A stretch of 64,000 nt of DNA from JAAFHB01 sp963677935 (GTDB taxonomy: Bacteria; Bacteroidota; Bacteroidia; Bacteroidales; Prolixibacteraceae). The notes beneath the pieces are model-generated. The model was not told the DNA's origin. It worked only from the letters and a program-made list of their open reading frames with translations, and made no database searches. The stretch covers positions 3,658,001 to 3,722,000 of the forward strand of contig CAXXEH010000003.1 in the NCBI GenBank assembly GCA_963677935.2, written 5' to 3'. Both the position numbers and the translations under genes were made by a program. Each line of letters starts with the position of its first letter. Within the stretch, counting starts at the first letter, position 1. Of the stretch, positions 8,341-18,014 are shown piece by piece.

Positions 8341-11300
8341 ATGGGACATTCGAAACCCGATAAAAAGGATATCCATTCCGATGAAACAACTCTGCGTAAA
8401 AGAGCCGAGGAATTACTGAAGCAAAAGTTTTCAAAACCGGCATCTCAGCTTACCGAAGCAGAATTGCTGAGGCTTGTTCATGAACTGGAGGTGCATCAGA
8501 TAGAATTGGAATTACAGAACGAAGAACTTATAAACGCAAAGAAACAGGTTGCAGAATTAGCGAGTGAAAAGTATTTAAAATTATACAACGGGTCGCCATC
8601 AGGATATTTTACCATTTCCAGAGACGGAGATATCATTGAGGCAAATATTTGCGGCGCCAAAATGCTCCGGAAAGAACCTAATCAGCTCATTAATTACAGA
8701 TTAGGTTTTTTTGTTTCGGAAGATACACGTGGAATTTTCAACAACTTTCTTGATGTTGTATTTGAAAGTATTGCAAAAGCAACCTGCGAGGTAACCATCA
8801 TCCGCAATGACCTTTCCAAAATATATGTTCACCTTGACGGCATCGCAGTTGAGGAGGAAGAGAAATGCCTGATTTCGATCGCAGATGTTACAGAACAAAA
8901 GGTGGCAGAGGAAAAGATTAGGGAGAGCGAAAAATTTTATCAATCCTTATTTAACATGCTCAACGGCTTTGCCTATTGTCAAATGCTGTTTGAAGATGAA
9001 AAGCCTGTTGACTTTATTTACCTGTTAGTCAATGATGCATTTGAAACCCAGACCGGACTTAAGGATGTATGTGGCAAAAAAGTTTCAGAAGTCGTTCCGG
9101 GAATACAGGAGACCTCTCCGGAGCTTTTCGAAATCTATGGCCGGGTGGCAATGACAGGTCAGTCTGAAAGTTTTGAAATTTACCTTGAATCGATGAAAAT
9201 GTGGTTCTCGGTCTCTGTTTATAGCCCTGCCAGGGAATATTTTGTGGCTGTTTTTGATGTAATTAACGAGCGTAAAAATGCAGAGCAAGTAATCAGGCAG
9301 AGTGATACATTTCTAAAGGAGATGCAATTAATTGTCAGGCATGGATCATTTTCAATAGACCTTATCCAAGGGAAATGGACTGGTTCCGAGATGCTTGATA
9401 TACTTTATGGAATCGATTCGGATTATGACAAATCGTTTCAGGGATGGATTTCACTGGTCCACCCCGAATGGCGGCAAATAATGCGTGATTATTATTACTA
9501 TCTGGTTCAAAAGGTGGATTCCCATTTTGAAATAGATTATAAAATTATTCGTTGCAATGACAAGGCTGAGCGTTGGATCCATGCCAAAGGGCAGCTCAAT
9601 TTTGATCAGGACCACAACCCGGTAACGCTGGTTGGTTCCTTAAGCGATATTACTGAAAAAAAGGTGTTAGAAGAGGCGCTCAAAGAAAGTGAATTACTAT
9701 TTAGAAATATGTTTTCCGGCCATTCTTCGATCATGCTATTAATCGATCCCGAATCAGGATTGATCCTTGATGCGAATGATGCGGCTGTTCAATTTTATGG
9801 ATATGATCGATCATCTTTGCGTTCGATGAATATTTCCCAAATAAATACGCTGGTTTCAACGCAAATAAAAATTGATTATACAGATGCCGTAAATAAAAAA
9901 CGAAATCGCTTTATTTTCCCTCACAAATTAGCTAATGGCATGATTCGGATGGTTGACGTTCAGTCCTCTCCGATTTATTATCAGGATCATTCGATACTAT
10001 TCTCTGTTATTCATGATGTTACTGACAGGTTACAAACAGAACAAGAGCTTAAAGAGAGTGAAGAAAAATGGCGGACACTTTTTGAAATTTTACCTGTTGG
10101 CGTTTCGATACTCGATCAGGAGGGTAGAGTTAAAGAATTTAATCCGGCATTGGAACAAATCCTTGGCATTGCCAGTAAAGGTATTGAAAATCAAAACTAT
10201 ATCCATCGAGCTTATATAAATAGTGAAAATAGGCCAATGACCAAGGCCGAGTTTCCAAGCACAATCGCTGTTAAAGAGCAAAGAACTGTCCATAATGTGG
10301 AAATTGGGGTAGTTAAAGAGGATGGGGAGACCATCTGGACAATGGTAAGTGCAGCGCCCTTATTATTACCTGATGTATCGTGCGCCATTGTTACCAGAGA
10401 TATCACCGAGCGAAAAAAGGTTGAAAGAAAGCTTAGGTTGAGTGAGCAACAGTATAAAAATCTATTTGAATTTTCGGGTACCAATATTATAATTGTCGAT
10501 CGGGAAGGGACCTATCTGATGGTTAATCAAAATGCAGCCCTTTGTTTTGGATTTACTCCTGATGAAATTATCGGTAAAACCATGTTTGATCTGCTACCTG
10601 AAGAGTTGAGTCACAATTATCTTAAGTTTAATCAGGCTTTGATTGATTCAGGTGGTTCACGAATCTATCAAGACGAATTTATTCTGCATGGAGTTAAGAA
10701 GACGTTTCTTGTCATTGATCAATGCCTGCAGGATCAAAACGGATCAAATTACGCCATTCAGTCAAGTTCAGTTGACATCACTGATCGTATTCATGCGGAG
10801 CAGTCACTTAAAGAGAGTGAAGAGAAATATCGAAATGTTTTTGATACAGAGCGGGACGCCCTTTTTCTGATCGATAAGGAATCCGGTGCTATCCTCGATG
10901 TTAACGAATCGGCTTGTCAACTCTATGGATATTCATGCGAAGAGATGCTTAGGTTAAAAAGTACCGATATCTCGCCCGAAGCGGACGAGACCAGACTTGC
11001 AACCAAAGAGTTTCAGGATCGGATCCGACTTCGGTATCATAAAAAAAGAGACGGGACAGTTTTTCCGGTCGATATTTCAGCAAGCCAATTTTTACTGAAG
11101 GAGCGTATGGTCATTCTTGCCTCCATTCGTGACATTACAAAACAAATCGAGGCGGAGGAGGAGATAAAACTTAAAAACGACGAACTTTCAAGAGTTAATA
11201 TCGAAAAGGACAAATTTTTCTCCATTATCGCCCACGATCTGCGCAGTCCGTTTAGTGGGTTTTTAGGGCTTACCGAGTTGCTGGTTGAAAAACTCGATGA

Positions 11301-11883
11301 ACTATCGAAGGAGGAGATCAGCAATATAATTTCGATTATGAGAACTTCGGCTATCAATCTTTTCCGTTTACTGGGCAATCTTTTGGAATGGTCGCGTATG
11401 CAAAGGGGGTTAACAACCTTAATTCCAATTTTATATCCCTTGAAACCAAAGATTTTGGAGAGTACTCAATTGGTAATGGACATGGCCGATAAAAAGGGAA
11501 TCACGATCAGTTATGATATCGCTGATGATCTGGTTGTTTTCGCCGATGGGAATATGTTTGATGGAATTATTCGTAATATCGTATCGAATGCGGTGAAGTT
11601 TACCCCCAAAGGTGGAAGTATCATCGTATCGGCAACATCTGTTACTGACAACCAGGTAGAGATTTCTATCCGTGATACAGGGATCGGAATGACGAAGGAG
11701 ATGATTAACAATCTTTTTCGACTGGACAGCAATACAGGTCAGAAAGGTACTGAAGGTGAATACAGTACTGGTCTGGGATTAATTCTTTGCAAGGATTTTA
11801 TCGAAAAAAATCATGGGAAAATATGGATTGAGAGTGAAGTTGGAAAGGGGAGTACTTTTCGGGTTACCCTTCCTACAAAGTGA
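8341..11883 (+). CDS. Cytoplasmic seven-PAS sensor histidine kinase
   Basis: From the ATG at 8341 the protein has 1180 residues. A TTG at 8275 would add 22 residues but lies inside the terminator hairpin loop. An N-terminal coiled segment (RAEELLKQKF, VHQIELELQNEEL) is followed by about seven PAS units, each introduced by an ESE(E/K)xxxxLF linker. Next come HisKA with the phospho-acceptor in FFSIIAHDLRSPF (His near residue 965) and HATPase_c with NIVSNAVKFTPKGG, DTGIGM and STGLGLILCKDFI. No transmembrane segment, receiver or output domain is visible, so the signal is likely intracellular and the response regulator is encoded elsewhere. The stop codon is only 7 bp from that of the convergent M28 gene. 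Confidence 0.93.
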   Translation: MGHSKPDKKDIHSDETTLRKRAEELLKQKFSKPASQLTEAELLRLVHELEVHQIELELQNEELINAKKQVAELASEKYLKLYNGSPSGYFTISRDGDIIEANICGAKMLRKEPNQLINYRLGFFVSEDTRGIFNNFLDVVFESIAKATCEVTIIRNDLSKIYVHLDGIAVEEEEKCLISIADVTEQKVAEEKIRESEKFYQSLFNMLNGFAYCQMLFEDEKPVDFIYLLVNDAFETQTGLKDVCGKKVSEVVPGIQETSPELFEIYGRVAMTGQSESFEIYLESMKMWFSVSVYSPAREYFVAVFDVINERKNAEQVIRQSDTFLKEMQLIVRHGSFSIDLIQGKWTGSEMLDILYGIDSDYDKSFQGWISLVHPEWRQIMRDYYYYLVQKVDSHFEIDYKIIRCNDKAERWIHAKGQLNFDQDHNPVTLVGSLSDITEKKVLEEALKESELLFRNMFSGHSSIMLLIDPESGLILDANDAAVQFYGYDRSSLRSMNISQINTLVSTQIKIDYTDAVNKKRNRFIFPHKLANGMIRMVDVQSSPIYYQDHSILFSVIHDVTDRLQTEQELKESEEKWRTLFEILPVGVSILDQEGRVKEFNPALEQILGIASKGIENQNYIHRAYINSENRPMTKAEFPSTIAVKEQRTVHNVEIGVVKEDGETIWTMVSAAPLLLPDVSCAIVTRDITERKKVERKLRLSEQQYKNLFEFSGTNIIIVDREGTYLMVNQNAALCFGFTPDEIIGKTMFDLLPEELSHNYLKFNQALIDSGGSRIYQDEFILHGVKKTFLVIDQCLQDQNGSNYAIQSSSVDITDRIHAEQSLKESEEKYRNVFDTERDALFLIDKESGAILDVNESACQLYGYSCEEMLRLKSTDISPEADETRLATKEFQDRIRLRYHKKRDGTVFPVDISASQFLLKERMVILASIRDITKQIEAEEEIKLKNDELSRVNIEKDKFFSIIAHDLRSPFSGFLGLTELLVEKLDELSKEEISNIISIMRTSAINLFRLLGNLLEWSRMQRGLTTLIPILYPLKPKILESTQLVMDMADKKGITISYDIADDLVVFADGNMFDGIIRNIVSNAVKFTPKGGSIIVSATSVTDNQVEISIRDTGIGMTKEMINNLFRLDSNTGQKGTEGEYSTGLGLILCKDFIEKNHGKIWIESEVGKGSTFRVTLPTK

Positions 11884-11890
11884 TCTGAAA

Positions 11891-13537
11891 TCAATCTTTC
11901 CGCATCTTTCCGCGTGAATTTTCCCGCACACCTTTAAATTCAGAATCCTGATTCCAGGAGGGCCATGCTTTGCTATTGGCAAGATTTGTGCCGACATGGA
12001 AAAGCAATTTAGCATCCTGAACAATTCCGCCTAAATCATCGGTTGAAGGGTGGTACTCATCAAATGGTGAGTGATAAATATCTCTCCAGTAATGATCCAG
12101 AATTTTGAGGGTCTCAGCCTTGCCATATTTTTTTGCATCAATATAACCTTTGGCATAAATAGCCGGCACCCCCATTTTTACAAACGGAAACTGATCAGAG
12201 CGGAAGAACATCCCGTTTTCGGGATTTGGATCGGCTGCAAGGTATCTCCCTTGCTTTCCTGCCTCAATTTTCACCCAGGAATCCAGTTCAGACTGCCCGG
12301 AGCCGGTGAGTGTAACATCATTAAAATTACCAAGAAACAGCATTACATCTGTATTTATGCAAGCCACAGTCTTCGACATTGGGAAAAACGGATGTTCTGC
12401 ATAATAGGAAGAGCCCAGTAATCCTGACTCCTCACTGGTTACCGACAAAAACAAAAGAGACCGTTCCGGCGTTGGACTATTTTTAAACCCTCTGGCAATC
12501 TCGAGCATCCAGGAAACAGCACTGGCATTATCGGTTGCGCCATTGTAGATACTGTCATTCTTTACCGGAGTACCAACGCCAAGATGATCCCAGTGAGCAG
12601 TATAGACCAGAACTTCGTCAGGGTGTTTACCTCCTTGAATCATTCCGCAGACATTTCGTGAAGTTTTGGTTTCAAAACGGCTTTTAATCCATCCAGAGAC
12701 TTTTACGGGCAGCCCGAAAGGCTTAAAATCCTTCTGTATGGCGATTTTTTTCGCTTCACCAAAACTCATTCCGCAAGCCGAAAACAATTGTTCTGCAGCT
12801 GATTGGGAGATCCACCCCTCAATCGCACAACGATCTTGATATCCGTTTTCGGGTTTCAGATACAACTTCGTTGTTTCTCCGTTATTACGAACTACCTGCC
12901 ATGGATATCCTGCCGGTCCGGTTTCGTGAATAATCAGGCACCCTTTTGCTCCCTGCCGGGCAGCCTCCTCAAACTTATAAGTCCAGCGGCCATAATAGGT
13001 CATCGTATTCCCTTTAAAATAGGAACCAGATGTTCCATAACCCGGATCGTTCACAAAAACAAGTATGGTTTTCCCCTTGAGATCCATTCCCTTGAAATCG
13101 TCACGACCATATTCAGGAGCATTGATTCCAAACCCTGCAAAAACAAGCTCCGATAATTCAAGTTTCTGCTCTTGCTCAGCTCTCCGGGTAAAAGTCACAT
13201 AATCGACTAGTTTATGAAATCTTAATTGACCTTTAGGGGTTGAAAAATCAAGTGTGTTTGAAATTAACGAATTGACGGCCAACAACGGAACCTCCTGAAA
13301 AAAACTCCCTCTGTTTGCCGGTTCCAATCCGATATCTTTCATTTGCCGGGCAATATAGTCGACTGTAATCCCCTCCGTTGCCGACAAAGGCATCCGTCCC
13401 TGATAGCGGTCAGATGAAAGTTCGGCGATGTGCTTTTCGATATTTTTATACAGAATGGCCTCTTCTCCCCGATTTTTATTTGCCGGGGAACAAGAGAAAA
13501 GAAAAATGGCACATAAAAAAAAGAGGAGATTTTTCAT
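11891..13537 (-). CDS. M28 family zinc metallopeptidase, lipoprotein
   Basis: I place the start at 13537 (MKNLLFFLCAIFLFSC), which yields a lipoprotein signal peptide with Cys15. The longer frame upstream has no signal and overlaps the subtilase gene. The 548-residue product has a PA-like insert, then the M28 aminopeptidase core: TAHWDHLG with a zinc His near residue 316, YNGATDNASA with the bridging Asp, SEESGLLGSSYYA with the Glu pair near 369, NTDVM with a zinc Asp, and DIYHSPFDEYHP with the last zinc His near 490. It probably removes N-terminal residues from peptides outside the cytoplasm. The subtilase gene ends 11 bp upstream, so the two are likely co-transcribed for protein degradation. 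Confidence 0.93.
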   Translation of the reverse strand: MKNLLFFLCAIFLFSCSPANKNRGEEAILYKNIEKHIAELSSDRYQGRMPLSATEGITVDYIARQMKDIGLEPANRGSFFQEVPLLAVNSLISNTLDFSTPKGQLRFHKLVDYVTFTRRAEQEQKLELSELVFAGFGINAPEYGRDDFKGMDLKGKTILVFVNDPGYGTSGSYFKGNTMTYYGRWTYKFEEAARQGAKGCLIIHETGPAGYPWQVVRNNGETTKLYLKPENGYQDRCAIEGWISQSAAEQLFSACGMSFGEAKKIAIQKDFKPFGLPVKVSGWIKSRFETKTSRNVCGMIQGGKHPDEVLVYTAHWDHLGVGTPVKNDSIYNGATDNASAVSWMLEIARGFKNSPTPERSLLFLSVTSEESGLLGSSYYAEHPFFPMSKTVACINTDVMLFLGNFNDVTLTGSGQSELDSWVKIEAGKQGRYLAADPNPENGMFFRSDQFPFVKMGVPAIYAKGYIDAKKYGKAETLKILDHYWRDIYHSPFDEYHPSTDDLGGIVQDAKLLFHVGTNLANSKAWPSWNQDSEFKGVRENSRGKMRKD

Positions 13538-13548
13538 AAGTAAATAAT

Positions 13549-14943
13549 TTAAAAGCCACTTACATTCAGCCTTCCGCCAGTAACACATTTTCCTGTCAGC
13601 GAATTGGTAGGTACGGTAGAACCTAGAATAGCACTCTTAATGTCTGCTGCTGTAGCACCGGGATGAGTCGACGCATACAAAGCTACTGCCCCTGTAACAT
13701 GGGGTGTTGCCATGGAAGTACCACTGTAATTTGCATAGCCGGAAATAATTTTTCCTTTTGATGAAACCGGAACACTCGACCAGATTCCTTCGCCAGGAGC
13801 CCCACAATCGACTTTTGAAGAGGCGTAATTCGAGAAGGAGGATAATGCCCCTGAAGAATTGATTGAGGCAACAGCAATAATATTCGCGTTAGGATAACCT
13901 GAAGGATAACTGGTGGATGTTTCGGTATTCAACCCGTCATTTCCGGCCGCAGCTATAAAGAGAATCCCTGCTGCATTCGCCCTCTCAATAGCATCCTGCA
14001 GACCCTGTGAGAAGCCCCCACCACCCCATGAATTATTTGTAGCAACAATATTGACTTTATTGTTTGCCCTGGTTTTCAGGTTGGTGAAATAGTCAATCGC
14101 CTTAATCGCATTCGCAGTAGTTCCACCACGATTCCCCAGGAATTTGGCATCTAATAACCTGACATTCCAGCAAATACCGGCAACACCTTTACCATTCCCG
14201 CCAACTGCACCAATCGTCCCTGCTACATGAGTACCATGATCGTCATTCACCCCATCAAAAACGGTACTATTATTCCCATCAAAGTCCCAGCCATAAACAT
14301 CATCAATATAACCATTGCCATCATCATCCTTGCCATTTCCTGCGATCTCTCCGGGATTGACTCCGGCATTTGCGGCCAGGTCCTCATGCATGTACATGTA
14401 CCCTTCGTCGATTATCCCAATAGAAACAGCATTTGACCCGGTATGTCCGGCAGACCAGGCAATTGTAGCCTGACTGCCATACAGGTTGGCAGGAGAGGTT
14501 CCAGCCCCATACATTCCCCACAATGAGCCATTTGTATAATAGGGATCATTGGATGCAGCTTCATGCGTATAAATATAATTGGGCTCAGCATATTCTACTT
14601 CGGGAAGCACTTTAATTTTAGCAATGGCATCATCAACCGTTCCAGGCATATTTACCAATGCAATCCCCTGCTTATCGCCATGTCGTTCCATCTCATTGGT
14701 GAATATCTTTTCTTTATTTGATCCACCAATTTTTCCCAATACTTCAGCTTTTTTATTTTCATCAACCCCATCCTTAAATTTTATGAGGAGCTCATTTGGC
14801 ACTGTATTGTACCCATTTTGTATGCTTGCACTTTTCAGGGTTAAGGATACTTCCGGGGTTTGTTCCTGTATATTTTTTTCACTACACCCAGCCAAAGTAA
14901 TGATCACCAGACCGATCGCATAAATTAAGTTTTTTCTTTTCAT
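13549..14943 (-). CDS. S8 subtilisin-like serine protease, lipoprotein (copy 1)
   Basis: The 464-residue lipoprotein (LAGC, Cys20) has a fervidolysin/I9-like propeptide at about residues 45-125 (VPNELLIKFKDGV, EVEYAEPNYIY). The S8 domain carries IIDEGYMYMHEDL with Asp179, DDHGTHVAG with His236 and SGTSMATPHV with Ser410. A DDDGNGYIDDVYGWDFD stretch before the catalytic His resembles a calcium loop. The chain ends right after the protease domain (GGRLNVSGF), with no sorting tail. It lies 11 bp upstream of the M28 gene. A close paralogue lies directly upstream at 15107. Nutritional or surface proteolysis is the likely role. Confidence 0.93.
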   Translation of the reverse strand: MKRKNLIYAIGLVIITLAGCSEKNIQEQTPEVSLTLKSASIQNGYNTVPNELLIKFKDGVDENKKAEVLGKIGGSNKEKIFTNEMERHGDKQGIALVNMPGTVDDAIAKIKVLPEVEYAEPNYIYTHEAASNDPYYTNGSLWGMYGAGTSPANLYGSQATIAWSAGHTGSNAVSIGIIDEGYMYMHEDLAANAGVNPGEIAGNGKDDDGNGYIDDVYGWDFDGNNSTVFDGVNDDHGTHVAGTIGAVGGNGKGVAGICWNVRLLDAKFLGNRGGTTANAIKAIDYFTNLKTRANNKVNIVATNNSWGGGGFSQGLQDAIERANAAGILFIAAAGNDGLNTETSTSYPSGYPNANIIAVASINSSGALSSFSNYASSKVDCGAPGEGIWSSVPVSSKGKIISGYANYSGTSMATPHVTGAVALYASTHPGATAADIKSAILGSTVPTNSLTGKCVTGGRLNVSGF

Positions 14944-15060
14944 CTTTATTCCTATTTATATTTAAAATAGATTAACAAAGATAGAAAAGGAAAGTTTTTA
15001 TGCTAGAATTATGAAAGGAGGGAGTTCTGTAATTTATTTCCAGACGGGGCACAAATACAA

Positions 15061-15089
15061 TGAGAGTCCCACCCATCGCGGGACCCTCA
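15061..15089 (-). terminator. GC-rich hairpin between the subtilase genes
   Basis: A 10-bp stem with one mismatch (TGAGAGTCCC with GGGACCCTCA) lies 18 bp after the stop codon at 15107. The trailing T-run is weak, so termination may be partial. Confidence 0.55.
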
Positions 15090-15106
15090 ATCAAATTCTA
15101 AGCAAT

Positions 15107-16516
15107 TTAAAAACCGCTCACATTCAACCGGCCTCCGGTTAAGCATTTACCCGTTAATGAGGATGTAGTAGTTGTTTCGGCAAGAATAGCCGCCTTTATC
15201 TGGGCAGCAGTTGCACCTGGATTGGATGCGGCATATAATGCTACTGCCCCGGTGACGTGCGGAGTTGCCATCGAAGTTCCGCTATAGCTGGCATATCCTG
15301 AAACGATCGTATTTTTACGATTAACTCTTGCAGTGGCAGGAACACATGACCAAATGGCTTCTCCTGGAGCACCCAGATCAACTTTTGTGGCAGCATAATT
15401 GGACCATGTCGAAAGGGCGCCGGTAGATTTTATCGAAGCAACAGCTACGATATTGGCATTCGGGTAACCCGAAGGATAGCTAATCGTTGTTTCGGTATTT
15501 TTTCCGTCATTGCCTGCCGCAGCAATGAAGAGGATGTTAGCGGCATTAGCCCTTTCAATGGCATCCTGTAATGACTGTGAAAAACCTCCGCCACCCCAGG
15601 AGTTATTGGTTGCAACAATATTCACGCTGTTGGATCCCCTTGTTTTCAGGTTGGTGAAATAGTCAACGGCTTTGACCGCATTTGCAGTTGTTCCGCCTCT
15701 GTTTCCTAAAAATTTGGCATTTAAGATTTTAACCTTCCAGCAGACTCCGGCAACACCCTTTCCGTTACCGCCAACCGCACCAATAATTCCGGCAACATGG
15801 GTGCCATGGTCATCCTGAACACCATCAAAAACGGTATTGTTATTTCCATCAAAATCCCAGCCATAAACATCATCCTTATAACCGTTTCCATCATCATCTA
15901 TGCCGTTTCCTGCTATCTCCCCAGGATTGGTTCCTGCATTAGGGGCTAAATCCTCGTGCGTATACATATACCCCTCATCAATAAGGCCAACATAAACCGT
16001 ACTTGAACCGATATGTTCAAGATTCCAGGCTTCACCGGCCTCGCAACCAAAAGCATTAGTTTTTAACGGGGACGCGTCACCATACATCCCCCACAGGTAC
16101 CCATTGGTATAGTAGGGATCATCGGCTGTCACCTGATGGGTGTAAATGTAGTTTGGTTCGGCATATTCAATTTCAGGAAGACCTTTTAGTTTTGCAATAG
16201 CCTCCGAAACAGCACCGGGTGTGCTCACAAGTGCAATTCCCTGTTTATCACCACGCTTTTCCATCATGCTGGTCAGGATCTTTTCTTTATGTTTTCCTCC
16301 AAACATCCCGATTACCAGCGTTTTCCTGTTTTCGTCAACACCTTCCCTGAATTTGACAAGTAGTTCATTGGGTACCATATCGTAAGCCACCTCGACATTT
16401 GCCTTCTTCAGTGTTGGGGATTCATCAGAAACCTCAAAGGTGTCACTCCTCTTAATACATCCGGCCAAAGCCAGAAGAGTTAACATAACTAATGAAATTA
16501 CCAGTTTATTTTTCAT
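15107..16516 (-). CDS. S8 subtilisin-like serine protease, lipoprotein (copy 2)
   Basis: The 469-residue paralogue of the gene at 13549 has the same layout: lipobox LALAGC (Cys20), propeptide with VPNELLVKFREGV, and catalytic Asp180 (GLIDEGYMYTHEDL), His237 (DDHGTHVAG) and Ser415 (SGTSMATPHV). The C-terminal GGRLNVSGF is shared. Differences concentrate in the propeptide and in a loop before the catalytic Ser (ATARVNRKNTIV), which has a five-residue insertion. The catalytic domain is highly conserved between copies, pointing to a fairly recent tandem duplication with retention of both. The hairpin at 15061 separates the two transcription units at least in part. Confidence 0.93.
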   Translation of the reverse strand: MKNKLVISLVMLTLLALAGCIKRSDTFEVSDESPTLKKANVEVAYDMVPNELLVKFREGVDENRKTLVIGMFGGKHKEKILTSMMEKRGDKQGIALVSTPGAVSEAIAKLKGLPEIEYAEPNYIYTHQVTADDPYYTNGYLWGMYGDASPLKTNAFGCEAGEAWNLEHIGSSTVYVGLIDEGYMYTHEDLAPNAGTNPGEIAGNGIDDDGNGYKDDVYGWDFDGNNNTVFDGVQDDHGTHVAGIIGAVGGNGKGVAGVCWKVKILNAKFLGNRGGTTANAVKAVDYFTNLKTRGSNSVNIVATNNSWGGGGFSQSLQDAIERANAANILFIAAAGNDGKNTETTISYPSGYPNANIVAVASIKSTGALSTWSNYAATKVDLGAPGEAIWSCVPATARVNRKNTIVSGYASYSGTSMATPHVTGAVALYAASNPGATAAQIKAAILAETTTTSSLTGKCLTGGRLNVSGF

Positions 16517-16656
16517 AGCCGTATTGTTTTGAATTGAACCTTCGTAACAAATATAGCTAAATCAGGTGCCAAATAAAAGTATTTTTGAAACAAAATGAGG
16601 AAGATCGGGTATAAAACAATAATTAAGCGATCACCTGCCAGTTGGAAGAAGTGATT

Positions 16657-17265
16657 TTAATGAACCCGGTTTTCTGTTCCATTTAATAACCGTTTGATGT
16701 TTGGGATATGCCGGATGATGATTAACCCTGCAGAGAGGAGCAGAAAGTAAAAATGCGATGACAAACTACGCATAATCCATTCGGTGACCGGTAAGGATAT
16801 TGCTAAACAAAGTGATCCCAGGGAAACAATTTTGTACTTCCATTTGACCCCGAAGTAGATCATTACCGCTATGAATACTGAATAGGGAGCGATGAGCAGC
16901 GAGGCTCCCAAAGTTGTATTTACCCCTTTACCTCCTTTAAATTTTAAAAAAACCGAAAAATCGTGACCCAAAATAGCAGCTAAGGCAACAAGAAGGATCA
17001 GGGATTCGTCAAAATGATAAAGATTTCTTTCCTCAATAATCATTACCACCGCGACAGGGAGGAGACCTTTTAACATATCGCAAACCTGTGTGATTCGCGC
17101 GACTTTTTTGCCTGCAATTCGTCCGACATTTGTTGAACCTATATTGCCACTTCCTTTCTCAAGGATATTCGTACCGGTAAAGTATTTTGTGAAAATATAC
17201 CCAAACGGTATAGAGCCCAGTAAATAGGCAAGCGCAACAATAGTTATGTCAGGCCAAAGGTTCAT
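16657..17265 (-). CDS. plsY: Acyl-phosphate:glycerol-3-phosphate acyltransferase PlsY
   Basis: The 202-residue integral membrane protein carries the PlsY signatures GSIPFGYI (residues 17-24), KGSGNIGSTNVGR (37-49) and FKGGKGVNT (about 107-115). PlsY transfers the acyl group from acyl-phosphate to sn-glycerol-3-phosphate, the first step of phospholipid synthesis in most bacteria. Its start overlaps the end of the peroxiredoxin gene by 4 bp, and it closes a four-gene run that begins with a DhaL-DegV fusion. The FakA/FakB kinases to which that fusion is related make acyl-phosphate, the PlsY donor, so a direct pathway link is plausible. Confidence 0.97.
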   Translation of the reverse strand: MNLWPDITIVALAYLLGSIPFGYIFTKYFTGTNILEKGSGNIGSTNVGRIAGKKVARITQVCDMLKGLLPVAVVMIIEERNLYHFDESLILLVALAAILGHDFSVFLKFKGGKGVNTTLGASLLIAPYSVFIAVMIYFGVKWKYKIVSLGSLCLAISLPVTEWIMRSLSSHFYFLLLSAGLIIIRHIPNIKRLLNGTENRVH

Positions 17266-18014
17266 TTCAATTCTTTCAGTATTCGCAATGCCTCCTCTAT
17301 ATGTTTTTGAGCTTGTATCTGGGAATTAAAAACAAATACAACCTTCCCCTCTTTATTTACGACATAGGTGACGCGTCCCGGGAGTAATCCCAACAGGTTG
17401 GTAGGGACGCCAAACAACTTCCGTACTTCGTTGCCCTCATCACTCAGCAAGGTATAGTTCAGCCTGTATTTATTGGCAAAATCAAGATGACTTTGTACCG
17501 ATTGTCCGCTTATACCGATGATCACGGCATCTGCCTGACTGAATACCTCAAATTGATCGCGGAAGGAACAGGCCTCTTTGGTACATCCCGGACTATCATC
17601 TTTCGGGTAAAAATAGATCACCAGATTTTTTATCCCTTTCACCGAATTGATATCAAATAGTTTACCATTCTGATCTTTAAGCGAGAAAGAGGGAATCGCA
17701 CTCCCAACTCCTATTTTGTCCATATCGTTTGTTGTTGTTTGTGAATAACTTTTAAAGTTGAAGTAGAAAAAAAACAGTAAAAAATAGATGGCCAGGTAGA
17801 ATCGGTAAAAATTTCTGAATTTTCGATATTTATGGTTGCCCGGATAAATATTTCCGACCAATCCTCTGATCTCTTTCATAAAAACAGGTTTTAAATTAAT
17901 GATCCAGCTATCTGTCTGATAAACCAATTTACGGAACTTACTCCGGTATATGGTCAGTGGCAATCCCCACGCCAGAAAAAGGATGAGCCAGATATTTGTA
18001 TAGATGAAATTCAT
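17262..18014 (-). CDS. Membrane-tethered PrxQ/BCP-type peroxiredoxin
   Basis: The 250-residue protein has an N-terminal hydrophobic segment (about 6-22), a basic linker, and a second hydrophobic segment (about 70-88). Residues about 100-250 form a thioredoxin-fold peroxiredoxin: YFYPKDDSPGCTKEAC supplies the peroxidatic Cys144 and a resolving Cys149, the CxxxxC arrangement of the PrxQ/BCP type. It should reduce hydrogen peroxide or lipid hydroperoxides at the membrane face. Most BCP proteins are soluble and near 150 residues, so the two-segment anchor is unusual. The gene overlaps plsY and the DUF1295 gene by 4 bp each. Protection of lipids made by this operon is an inference. Confidence 0.9.
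   Translation of the reverse strand: MNFIYTNIWLILFLAWGLPLTIYRSKFRKLVYQTDSWIINLKPVFMKEIRGLVGNIYPGNHKYRKFRNFYRFYLAIYFLLFFFYFNFKSYSQTTTNDMDKIGVGSAIPSFSLKDQNGKLFDINSVKGIKNLVIYFYPKDDSPGCTKEACSFRDQFEVFSQADAVIIGISGQSVQSHLDFANKYRLNYTLLSDEGNEVRKLFGVPTNLLGLLPGRVTYVVNKEGKVVFVFNSQIQAQKHIEEALRILKELK

Noticed and set aside
13538..13588. Longer M28 start at 13588
   Set aside because: The extra residues are not signal-like and overlap the S8 coding end; the lipobox start at 13537 is better.
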